DNA from: Deltaproteobacteria bacterium
GTDB taxonomy: Bacteria > Desulfobacterota > Binatia > Binatales > Binataceae
Reading direction: 5' to 3'
Assembly: GCA_021780755.1 (NCBI GenBank)
Contig: JAJXYF010000035.1
Coordinates: 248,001-312,000, forward strand
Length of the DNA stretch: 64,000 nt
Shown: piece by piece, positions 52,422 to 62,529 of the stretch
Numbering within the stretch: the stretch's first letter is position 1
Layout: every line of letters starts with the position of its first letter
Position numbers and translations under genes: made by a program
The notes under the pieces: generated by a model
The model's database searches: none
Seen by the model: the letters and a program-made list of their open reading frames with translations, nothing else
What the model was told of the DNA's origin: nothing

Positions 52422-52609
52422 CCCACGCCTCGCCGCCGCGCGCCTTGCGCGGCACTGAAATCCTACTAAAGTTAAGACCGTTACCCGCTTAGCCGCTCGC
52501 CCTGCCCGTCGCTTGAATTGCGCCATTGTCCTGGCGCAATGAGTGTAATGAAGCGGGCCGCCGATTCAGGATCGCCGCGGCCGCCTGCCAGCGGATTCGG
52601 AGGTTTGCC

Positions 52610-54943
<2,334 letters not shown>

Positions 54944-55072
54944 AAGATAGCGTTTGCTAACTAGCAGTCCATCGACGGGAGGGTAAAACAAACCGGTTGT
55001 CTTTCGCGGGACAACGTGCTCAGAATAAGCAAGCACGTGAATGGTTGCCACTTAATTACGTCAGGAGACCTC

Positions 55073-55100
55073 TTGCAAGTCACTTAAACTTGCGTACAAT
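55073..55100 (+). promoter_or_regulatory. Sigma-70-like promoter of small-RNA candidate
   Basis: TTGCAA (55073-55078) and TACAAT (55095-55100) with a 16-base spacer closely match the -35 and -10 consensus. Transcription would begin near 55107. Confidence 0.6.
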
Positions 55101-55106
55101 GAAGCT

Positions 55107-55183
55107 TGCTAACCGGGGTTTGCCCCCCCTTTTCCCGGTTGGTAGAGGGCCGGCCGGAGCAATCCGTCCGGTCCTCGTTTTTT
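55107..55183 (+). ncRNA. Candidate small RNA of about 77 nt
   Basis: Starting about seven bases after the -10 box, the transcript folds into two hairpins. The first pairs AACCGGG (55111-55117) with CCCGGTT (55134-55140). The second is the terminator (55145-55183). Length, promoter and terminator together match a typical intergenic regulatory RNA. A frame from ATG 55098 exists but starts inside the promoter, lacks a ribosome site and looks non-coding. No known family recognised. Confidence 0.55.
55145..55183 (+). terminator. Rho-independent terminator with GNRA loop
   Basis: GAGG-G-CCGG-C-CGGA pairs with TCCG-T-CCGG-T-CCTC around a GCAA tetraloop, with one G-U pair and one mismatch, followed by G and six T residues (55178-55183). 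Confidence 0.8.
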
Positions 55184-55432
55184 GCAGCCTTTCCGCTTGC
55201 TTATCGGGACGAAAGCCCGCCGCCCGTCTGAGAAATGCGAGATGACAGCGATGTAGGAATTGTTCGTGAATTAGCGGGGCAAATATACGCGATTGCGCGG
55301 TATACTGGTCCGCACAGCAGGAATTCTCACGCGTCGCCGAGGATGTGTGGCGTCAGCGCCCGCGTGATGGCGACAAGTCGAGCTGACAGTCGAGCCCCGC
55401 AACCGCGAGCGCCGAGCGTCATTCAAGCCGAG

Positions 55433-55726
55433 CTAATAATCACGCCCGGGACCACGACCACCGCCTCCGCCGCCACCAGTGCGCGCTTGCGCCTCGTTCA
55501 CGCGGATCGGGCGGCCCTTAATCTCGCGCCCGTTGAGCGTTTTGATCGCGGTTTCCGCAGCCTCGTCGGTCGCCATCTCGACGAACCCGAAGCCGCGCGA
55601 ACGATTGGTCGCGCGATCCATGATTACCTGTGAACTATCAACTGCTCCGGCTTCCGAGAAAGCATCCTGTAGATCCTGATCCGTGACAGTCCAAGCCAGA
55701 TTCCCTACGTACAGTCTGCGGCCCAT
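55433..55726 (-). CDS. RRM-domain RNA-binding protein
   Basis: A 97-residue protein with one RNA recognition motif: RNP2 LYVGNLAW near the start and RNP1 RGFGFVEM in the middle, then a Gly/Arg-rich tail (GGGGGGGRGPGRDY). Such proteins in bacteria bind RNA under cold or stress conditions. ATG 55726 has GAGGAGAGG upstream. It lies convergent to the small-RNA candidate, with about 250 bases between them. Confidence 0.9.
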   Translation of the reverse strand: MGRRLYVGNLAWTVTDQDLQDAFSEAGAVDSSQVIMDRATNRSRGFGFVEMATDEAAETAIKTLNGREIKGRPIRVNEAQARTGGGGGGGRGPGRDY

Positions 55727-56737
55727 TACCCTCTCCTCGGGGACCTCATAGCCCACCTTCAGGTGAGACGTTTTCGGTCTGCTCCGTAATTTGTGGCCGG
55801 GCAGTACTGACGCCATGTTTATTCGGCCTGACTCACGGTGCGCATCCCGCGTCGGACCCCAACGTGGGCTTCTTTATAGCACTCAGAGCAACAGGAACAT
55901 AGCAGTGGAATCTTTGGCCTCAAGGAGTCGCTAGGATCATATCGCGTGGGAGCGAAAGTCCTTGTGGAGCGACGTCGCACCACGGATTTTATATAAAACA
56001 ATATTTTAAGTATTGGACGCCGCTCAGTGTCGGCCAGTTTCGCCGCCGGCCGTTCGCCACCCTGACGCGCGGCGATCACAACCGCGATGCTTCTCGCCCC
56101 TGCCGATCCTGTTTGCCGCTCGTATCCGGTTAGCGGAGGCGAGCATACACGTCGAAGCGCAGATTCTGTTCAACGACCCCGCGGCCCGTCGTTGCGCGTC
56201 GCGCCATCGATCTACCAGCCGGAGTGAATTGATAGATCGATTTGCGAGGTAAAACATCCAAGTCGATCTCGTCGTCAAACTCACACTACAAGTAAAACTA
56301 TCGAGCCAAAGGAATCGTTCAAGGCGACGCTCAAGTAGGCATCTCGTGATGCATTCACGCATATCAATTCATTTCGCGGACCGTTGATCGCAGCAGGGCT
56401 TGGCGTCACTCTATTCGTTAATCGAATAGTATTTTGAGCAGCGCGAGCAGGGGTTCGAACGTGTTCTCCCTTGCTCGGCGAGCGGAGTAAGTCATCGCAA
56501 CACAGTGACTCATCCAACCTCACACATGCGTGCGGAAACGCGCGGGAGGAATTCGGCATCGAATTTCAAATGATGCAAATGCGCGGATCCGAAGGTCCGA
56601 GTTAACGACAATCCCAAATACAGTTTCGGCAGGATAGTGGTCTGAGTAGTGCCGACTGTGGCAAATGTACTTGTTTTGATATAGTTGATTGTGTAGCATT
56701 GCGGTTTAGTCTCTTAGTTCTGGAAGGAGAGTATGGG
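55727..56737. other. 1-kb gap without recognised gene
   Basis: Neither strand shows a frame with coding character. The half next to the RRM gene probably holds its promoter. A 7-bp dyad, CTATTCG-TTAAT-CGAATAG (56411-56429), is the only clear structure. GC is lower than in flanking genes, especially near 56640-56700, where a promoter for the next gene is expected. A decayed gene is possible. Confidence 0.5.
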
Positions 56738-57145
56738 ATGCCGCGAAGGAAAAATGCAGGTGGTGTGAGTTCGGCGTTACGGCAGGTTCAGAAACACGCC
56801 CAGGCAATTCTAGTCAGTCTGCGCAAGGAAATTCGCGCAAAAGAACAGGAACTGCTTCACCTCAAAAGCCAGGAAGCAAACCTGGGACGGCTCTCCGGAT
56901 CCGGCACCACACGCGTCGCGGCAGCGGCGAAAGCGCCGTCCGGCACGGTCGGCAGGCCCCGCGGCGGACGAGTTAATTGGGGCGCGATACTCGAACAACT
57001 GCCCAAACAATTCAAGGCTGCGCAGGTTCGCGATATCCGTGGAGTCAAAGGCAAGCGCCCCTCTGAGATATTCGCGGCGATCACCCGCTGGATTGAAGCG
57101 GGCAGCGTCAGGCGCAAGGCTCGTGGCTTATACGAACGGGTCTAA
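56738..57145 (+). CDS. Basic coiled-coil protein with AT-hook-like motif
   Basis: A 135-residue basic protein. Residues 1-45 form a charged helix (HAQAILVSLRKEIRAKEQEL), then an Ala/Gly-rich linker with GRPRGGRVNW, an AT-hook-like minor-groove binder, and a C-terminal ~60-residue segment (LPKQFKAAQVRDIRGVKG, IFAAITRWIEAGSVRRKARGLYE) resembling a small winged-helix-like fold. It may be a nucleoid or regulatory DNA-binding protein. ATG 56738 follows GGAGAG. No family named. Confidence 0.65.
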   Translation: MPRRKNAGGVSSALRQVQKHAQAILVSLRKEIRAKEQELLHLKSQEANLGRLSGSGTTRVAAAAKAPSGTVGRPRGGRVNWGAILEQLPKQFKAAQVRDIRGVKGKRPSEIFAAITRWIEAGSVRRKARGLYERV

Positions 57146-57320
57146 GCGCGAAGATTCCAGCGATCTGCATAGTATTCTGAAACCCGCCCGGATCATGGCG
57201 GCGCGAACGGGTAATCCGTGAGTGTCGCGGATCCTCGCAATTTTAGTAAAATCGTTGGCGCGAGCGCCGTACCCTGAAATTCCGCAGGACGACGCGTCGG
57301 TGTCCTCGGAGAGTCAATCA

Positions 57321-58355
57321 GTGGCCGTAAAGACTATTGAATGGCGCGCCGACAGCGTGCGGATGATCGATCAGCGCCTGCTGCCGAACCGCGAAGTTAT
57401 TCGCATCTATCGTGACTATCGCGGTGTTGCGGAAGCCATTCGCACGATGGTGATTCGTGGCGCACCGGCAATCGGAGTGGCGGCCGCGATGGGTGCGGCA
57501 CTCGGATTCAAGGGCTACGCAGGAAAGCGCGCACTGGCGCGCTTCGAGAAGGTGGCGAAGACTCTGCGGGCGACGCGACCGACCGCCGTCAACCTCGCGT
57601 GGGCGTTGGAGCGGATGCGCATGGTGCTCGAAGCCAACCTCGAACTCGGCGGGTCCGCACTCTTTCGCCGGATGCGTACGGAGGCGATCGCGATTCACGA
57701 CGAGGACATCGCGGCGAATCGCGCACTGGGTAATCATGGCGCGGTATTGATCGGGAAATCCGCCACGGTACTCACGCACTGCAATGCGGGCGCACTCGCA
57801 ACCGCTGGTTACGGTACCGCGCTCGGAGTCATTCGCGCCGCCCGCGACGCCGGCAAAAAGATCGAAGTATTCGCCGACGAAACCCGGCCGTTTTTGCAAG
57901 GCGCACGTCTCACCGCATGGGAACTGCATAAGGATCGCATTCCAGTCACCGTGATCGCCGACAACATGGCGGGAAGTTTACTCAGCAGCGGACGGGTGGA
58001 CTGCGTAATCGTCGGCACCGATCGCACCGCGGCCAACGGCGATGTCGCGAACAAGATCGGCACCTATCCACTGGCGGTGCTGGCGCGGCGTCACAACGTA
58101 CCTTTCTATGTTGCCGCGCCGCTCTCGTCGATCGACCTCGATTGCGCTAGCGGCGCCGAAATTCCGATTGAGCAGCGTTCGCCGAAAGAGCTTAGCGAAT
58201 TTGCCGGCAAGCAGGTCACGCCCAAGGGCGTCGGCATTTTCAATCCGGCTTTCGATGTCACACCGGCCGAACTGGTTACGGCGATTATCACGGAGCGCGG
58301 CGTCGCGTATCCGCCGTTCTCGAAAAGTCTGGCGAAATTGAAACGCGGTTCCTGA
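57321..58355 (+). CDS. mtnA: Methylthioribose-1-phosphate isomerase
   Basis: A 344-residue eIF2B-like enzyme of the methionine salvage pathway. Seen: MVIRGAPAIGVAAAMG, LTHCNAGALATAGYGTALG with the catalytic Cys, and GTDRTAANGDVANKIGTY with the catalytic Asp. I chose GTG 57321, giving the family start AVKTIEWR; the frame extends 33 codons upstream in an unlike sequence. No other mtn gene is adjacent. It is followed by an intergenic gap and a minus-strand ABC transporter. Confidence 0.93.
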   Translation: MAVKTIEWRADSVRMIDQRLLPNREVIRIYRDYRGVAEAIRTMVIRGAPAIGVAAAMGAALGFKGYAGKRALARFEKVAKTLRATRPTAVNLAWALERMRMVLEANLELGGSALFRRMRTEAIAIHDEDIAANRALGNHGAVLIGKSATVLTHCNAGALATAGYGTALGVIRAARDAGKKIEVFADETRPFLQGARLTAWELHKDRIPVTVIADNMAGSLLSSGRVDCVIVGTDRTAANGDVANKIGTYPLAVLARRHNVPFYVAAPLSSIDLDCASGAEIPIEQRSPKELSEFAGKQVTPKGVGIFNPAFDVTPAELVTAIITERGVAYPPFSKSLAKLKRGS

Positions 58356-58521
58356 TAATAGTCAATCCGAAGCTCTTTCTCGCTCTAGCTGTTGGCGGGA
58401 GCTACTCCTCGCACTGGCTCACCCTTTAAATCTGTCGCCGACGAGTGAAGTGGCATTTCTCGTCGAAGCGATCGCGGCCCTCGCGGTGCGCGATGTTACT
58501 GAGATTTGAGCGCCGCCGAGA

Positions 58522-59334
58522 TTAGCGGCGGTGCCCGATGAATTGCGCGAGGCCGTCGCCGAGCAGATTGAAACCCAGTACCGAAAGACCGATAGCGATT
58601 CCGGGCGCGGTCGTGAGATGCGGTGCGACCAGGATGAAGGCGCGACCGGCGTCGAGCATATTTCCCCAGCTTGGCGTGGGCGGCCGCGCGCCGAGTCCAA
58701 GAAAGGAGAGCGCCGCTTCCGCGATAATAATCCCGCCGATACCGAAGGTAGCCTGTACCGCTACCGGCCCGGCCAGCGCCGGCATCAGATGGCGCATGAG
58801 TAATCGCGCAGGCCGGGCCCCGAGCGCCCGGGCCCCTTCGATATATTCGCGTTCGCGCAGTGAGAGCACTTCGCCGCGGACCAGTCGCGCATAGCCAGTC
58901 CAGCCCATCGCGGTGAGCGCGATTACCAGGTCAACCATTCCCGGCCCCAAGATCGCAGCAAGCGCGATCGCGAGCAGGAAGCCCGGAAACGCCATTATGA
59001 TATCCACCCCGCGCATCACGAGACCGTCAACCCAGCCGCCGGCAAGCGCAGCGGCTCCGCCGATCAGGCCGCCAATCGCGAGCGAGAGCGCCACCACCAT
59101 GGTCGAGACCCCGAGCGAGAGCCGCGCACCCCGGATTAGGCGGGCTAACAGATCGCGCCCAAGGGAATCGCATCCGAACCAGTGGCTGCGGCTGGGAGCG
59201 GCGAGCACATGGCTGAGGTCGATGGCGAACGGGTCGGTGTGCATCACGAGTGGACCGAAAATCGCCGCCAACGTCAAAAGCGCGACCAGCACGGCACCAA
59301 TAGCCAGCGATGGATTGCGGCGAATCATCCTCAT
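58522..59334 (-). CDS. Peptide/nickel-type ABC transporter permease 2 (DppC-like)
   Basis: A 270-residue inner-membrane permease with about six helices. The EAA loop that contacts the ATPase is REREYIEGARALGARPARLLMRH (split as REREYIEGARALGA and ARPARLLMRH). SFLGLGARPPTPSWGNML is typical of DppC/OppC. The start overlaps the stop of the DppB-like gene in ATGA. No ATPase gene lies downstream, unlike the normal dppABCDF order. Confidence 0.92.
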   Translation of the reverse strand: MRMIRRNPSLAIGAVLVALLTLAAIFGPLVMHTDPFAIDLSHVLAAPSRSHWFGCDSLGRDLLARLIRGARLSLGVSTMVVALSLAIGGLIGGAAALAGGWVDGLVMRGVDIIMAFPGFLLAIALAAILGPGMVDLVIALTAMGWTGYARLVRGEVLSLREREYIEGARALGARPARLLMRHLMPALAGPVAVQATFGIGGIIIAEAALSFLGLGARPPTPSWGNMLDAGRAFILVAPHLTTAPGIAIGLSVLGFNLLGDGLAQFIGHRR

Positions 59335-60251
59335 CCCAGGCGGATACGCGGATCCACGGCGCGGTAGAACAGATCGGTGATCAGGTTCACGACTACGTAG
59401 CTGAGCGCGAACGTCAACACGCAGCCTTGGACCAATGGGTAATCGCGATTGTTGATCGCGGTCATCAGGAGACGCCCGAGGCCCGGCCACGAAAAAATCA
59501 TCTCGGTGACGATCGACCCAGTCAGCAGGCCGCCCGCTTCCAGACCGATCAGCGTGATGACGGGGGTGAGCGCGTTGCGCAGGCCGTGACGCAGCAGGGC
59601 GGCGCGCTCGCTGAGTCCCTTGCTGCGCGCGGTGCGGATGTAATCCGCGCTGCCGATCCGCACCAGGCTTTGCCGCAACATCCGTGCGAGGATGGCGGCG
59701 AGCGCGGTGCCCATGGTCACCGCCGGCAACACCAGATGAGCGAAGCCCCCTCGACCGGTGAGCGGCAGCCAGCCGAGGTCGAGCGAAAACAAAATCATCA
59801 GCAGCGGCCCGAGATAAATATGTGGAACTGAGATACCAAGAATCGCAAAACCCATCGCGGCGATATCGCCGGGACCGCCGGCATCGGCACCAGCGATTAT
59901 TCCCAGCGGTAAAGCGATCATGATCGCGACCGCAAGCCCCGCACCCGCTAACTCGAGGGTTGCGGGATAGTGCTCGCGAATGAGCAGCGCGACCGGTTCA
60001 CGTTGGGAAATCGACTGACCGAGATCGCCGTGCGCCAATGCCGCCAGAAACCCGCCGTACTGTTTCCACAGAGGCAGGTCGAGTTTGAGATCGTGACGCA
60101 TCTGCGCAACATCGGCGGGCGCCGCGTAATCACCGAGCATCGCGGAAACCGGATCGCCGGGAACCAGATGGATCAGCGCAAAGGTCAAAGTCACAACCCC
60201 CAGCGCGACCGGCAGCAGCGCGGCGAGGCGCCGCAAAAATTGACGTGTCAC
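59331..60251 (-). CDS. Peptide/nickel-type ABC transporter permease 1 (DppB-like)
   Basis: A 306-residue permease with six hydrophobic segments. N-terminal motif TFALIHLVPGDPV and EAA-loop DYIRTARSKGLSERAALLRHGLRNA (seen in two parts: DYIRTARSKGLSE and RAALLRHGLRNA) match DppB/OppB. It forms a channel with the DppC-like protein. It overlaps the substrate-binding-protein gene by four bases. Confidence 0.93.
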   Translation of the reverse strand: MTRQFLRRLAALLPVALGVVTLTFALIHLVPGDPVSAMLGDYAAPADVAQMRHDLKLDLPLWKQYGGFLAALAHGDLGQSISQREPVALLIREHYPATLELAGAGLAVAIMIALPLGIIAGADAGGPGDIAAMGFAILGISVPHIYLGPLLMILFSLDLGWLPLTGRGGFAHLVLPAVTMGTALAAILARMLRQSLVRIGSADYIRTARSKGLSERAALLRHGLRNALTPVITLIGLEAGGLLTGSIVTEMIFSWPGLGRLLMTAINNRDYPLVQGCVLTFALSYVVVNLITDLFYRAVDPRIRLG

Positions 60252-61834
60252 GGGGCGGTCCGGACGAGGCGGTTTTCGGTTGGAAACACGGCCGCGGCAA
60301 GCGAAAGCAAGCTGCCGTTGGGATACGGCTCGAAGCCCGTGAGCCGTCGATCGAACGCGGCAACGTTATCGTCCCACCAGAGCGACACATAGGGTAGATC
60401 GGCGGCGGACAGCCGCTGCACATCGCGATAAATCGCGCACCGCACCACGGGATCGATAGTGGCGTCGCCGGCCTCGACGAGTTGGTCCATGCGTGGATTC
60501 GAATAGTCACCGCGATTGTTGCCGCCGGCGGCCGGCGTCATGTGGGAGTCGAATATCTCGTAGTATTGATGCGGGTCGCCGATTCCCACCCATTGACTTG
60601 AAGCGATATCAAAGTTGCCATTGCGCAGGTCGCTATAAAAGGTCGCCCACTCATTGGTGTGAATATCGATCTTAATACCAACTCGACGCAACATCGCCTG
60701 TATCACTTCAGCGAGTCGAAGGCCTTCGGGCGTGGTCATATAGGTCAGCCGCAGCGGCCTGGCGTGTGCCGAATAGCCAGCCGCTTCGAGCAATCCACGA
60801 GCCATCGCCGGGTCGTACGGATACTGCGTGACGTTACCGTCATAGGCCCAATTTTCCGGCGCGAGCACGCCGGTCGCGACACGCGCGTTGCCGCGAATCA
60901 TCGATGCCACGATGGTGTCGCGATCAATCGCATATGCGATCGCGCGGCGCACTCGAAGATCGCGCAGACGCACATCGCGGAAATTGAATACCAGGTAATG
61001 ATAGGTACTGCCCGGCGATCTGACTATACGCAGATGGGGCTGCGCCGCGAGATAAGGCAGCAATTCCGCTTGAAGCGCATCGTTTTCGGCGAACCCGCAA
61101 ATACCCTCGCTGAGTTCAAGCGCCCGGACAGTTGGATCGGGAACCACCTTGAGCGCGAGGCCGGGCACCGCGTTCGCCAGGGATTGATGATACGGATTGC
61201 GCGCGAGGATCACGGCTTCGTCGCGAGCGAACCGGGCCAGCCGAAATGGCCCGGTGCCGGGCGGCGCGGGGCTTGCGGCCTTGCCCGGGATCGATGAGTC
61301 GCGGGGTACGATGCCGATCGTCGCCAGTGCGAGTGCCGGCGCGAACGGGCGGCGCGTCGTCATGGTCAGCGTGTAGTCATCGACAATAGTCACCGCGGCA
61401 AGTTCGACGAGTCCGGCGCGTTTGATCGAGAGCGTAGCCGGATCGAGAATCGACTCATAGGTGAATTTGACATCGCGCGCGGTGAACGGGCGGCCGTCGC
61501 TGAAACGGACGTTGCGACGCAAATGGAAGACCATCTCCGTCGGCGTGGGGCGCTCGAAGCTCTCGGCCAGATCGCCTGCGAAGGCGCCGGTGCGATCGAT
61601 CCGCACGAGCGAATCGTAAATCAGTTCGGCGACGCGCGATGAAATCGCGTCGGCGGTGACGCGCGGATCGATCGCGGTTGGCGCGGTCGGCAAATCGATC
61701 TGCAGATAGCCTGGCGATGCGAGCGGCGCCGGCTTCGCGCATCCGGAAAGGGCAAACAAACATACTATCGCGGCGTACGCGATCGCCTTTGCCCATGTGA
61801 CTATATCGGCGGATTCCCGATTTCCGTGTGCCAC
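60248..61834 (-). CDS. Peptide ABC transporter substrate-binding lipoprotein
   Basis: A 528-residue class C binding protein. GTG 61834 has GAGGTGGA ten bases upstream, and the N-terminus then has a hydrophobic helix ending in LSGC, a lipobox. The body has VAELIYDSLVRID, DGRPFTARDVKFTYES, RRAIAYAIDRDTI and DPAMARGLLEAAGY, all typical of DppA/OppA. The longer frame to 62038 would overlap the divergent macrodomain gene. It forms an A-B-C operon with the two permeases, but lacks ATPase genes here. Confidence 0.92.
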   Translation of the reverse strand: MAHGNRESADIVTWAKAIAYAAIVCLFALSGCAKPAPLASPGYLQIDLPTAPTAIDPRVTADAISSRVAELIYDSLVRIDRTGAFAGDLAESFERPTPTEMVFHLRRNVRFSDGRPFTARDVKFTYESILDPATLSIKRAGLVELAAVTIVDDYTLTMTTRRPFAPALALATIGIVPRDSSIPGKAASPAPPGTGPFRLARFARDEAVILARNPYHQSLANAVPGLALKVVPDPTVRALELSEGICGFAENDALQAELLPYLAAQPHLRIVRSPGSTYHYLVFNFRDVRLRDLRVRRAIAYAIDRDTIVASMIRGNARVATGVLAPENWAYDGNVTQYPYDPAMARGLLEAAGYSAHARPLRLTYMTTPEGLRLAEVIQAMLRRVGIKIDIHTNEWATFYSDLRNGNFDIASSQWVGIGDPHQYYEIFDSHMTPAAGGNNRGDYSNPRMDQLVEAGDATIDPVVRCAIYRDVQRLSAADLPYVSLWWDDNVAAFDRRLTGFEPYPNGSLLSLAAAVFPTENRLVRTAP

Positions 61835-61964
61835 GATAACATCCACCTCTTCGGGCTGGTCTTCTTGGACTTCGTCCGGGTCGAAGCGAATAATAGCAAA
61901 GGCGAAAGCGACCGGCTGACGACTTCGCCGACGAATCGATTGACCATTGGGAGCTTCGCGGTCG

Positions 61965-62492
61965 ATGCAATCATGGCGGGCAAAGGTGACTATTCGACAA
62001 GGCGACCTGGCCGCCGCAAAGGTTGACGCGATCGTCAATGCGGCGAACAGCGACTTGATTCTCGGCGGCGGCGTTGCCGGCGCGATTCGCGCCCGGGGTG
62101 GACCGTCGATCCAGGAGGAATGCGAGCGTCTCGGGCCGATCCGGATCGGCGAGGCGGCGATTACGGGTGGCGGTAATTTGCCGGCGCACCATGTGATTCA
62201 CGCCGCGAGCATGAAGTTGGGCGGCCTCACAAATGAGCGGGGATTGCGAGAATCGACGCGGAATTCGCTGCTGCGCGCGCATGAGAACCGGCTGGAATCG
62301 ATCGCGTTCCCGGCGATCGGCACGGGGATCGCCGGTTTTCCGATGCAGCGGTGCGCGGAAGTGATGCTCGAGGAAATTCGCGCGCACCTCGAATCCGAAT
62401 CGACGCTCAAACGAGTCGAAATCGTGCTCTTCGATGCGCCGGCGCTCGCGGTCTTCGCACGTACCTTCGCGAAACTTGGTGAGGGCGATTAG
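61965..62492 (+). CDS. Macrodomain protein (ADP-ribose hydrolase type)
   Basis: A 175-residue single macrodomain. VDAIVNAANSDLILGGGVAGAI binds ADP-ribose; FPAIGTGIAGFP follows. Such enzymes remove O-acetyl-ADP-ribose or mono-ADP-ribose from targets in the cytoplasm. ATG 61965 begins just before VTIRQGDLA; a GTG at 61986 is an alternative. It is divergent from the ABC operon and convergent with the exporter. Confidence 0.9.
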   Translation: MQSWRAKVTIRQGDLAAAKVDAIVNAANSDLILGGGVAGAIRARGGPSIQEECERLGPIRIGEAAITGGGNLPAHHVIHAASMKLGGLTNERGLRESTRNSLLRAHENRLESIAFPAIGTGIAGFPMQRCAEVMLEEIRAHLESESTLKRVEIVLFDAPALAVFARTFAKLGEGD

Positions 62493-62529
62493 CTAGTGCC
62501 GCGAGCGGGCCGATTCCCTCGGCGGCAAC

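Larger units (their letters stand above)
54944..55432. other. Intergenic region with small-RNA candidate
   Basis: The 489 bases between the second large subunit and the RRM gene have no supported coding frame. They contain a promoter (55073-55100) and a structured transcript (55107-55183). The remaining parts are unremarkable. Confidence 0.5.

Noticed and set aside
55098..55245. Short plus-strand frame starting MKLANRG
   Set aside because: It begins inside the -10 box, has no ribosome site and runs through a terminator hairpin; treated as a small RNA instead.
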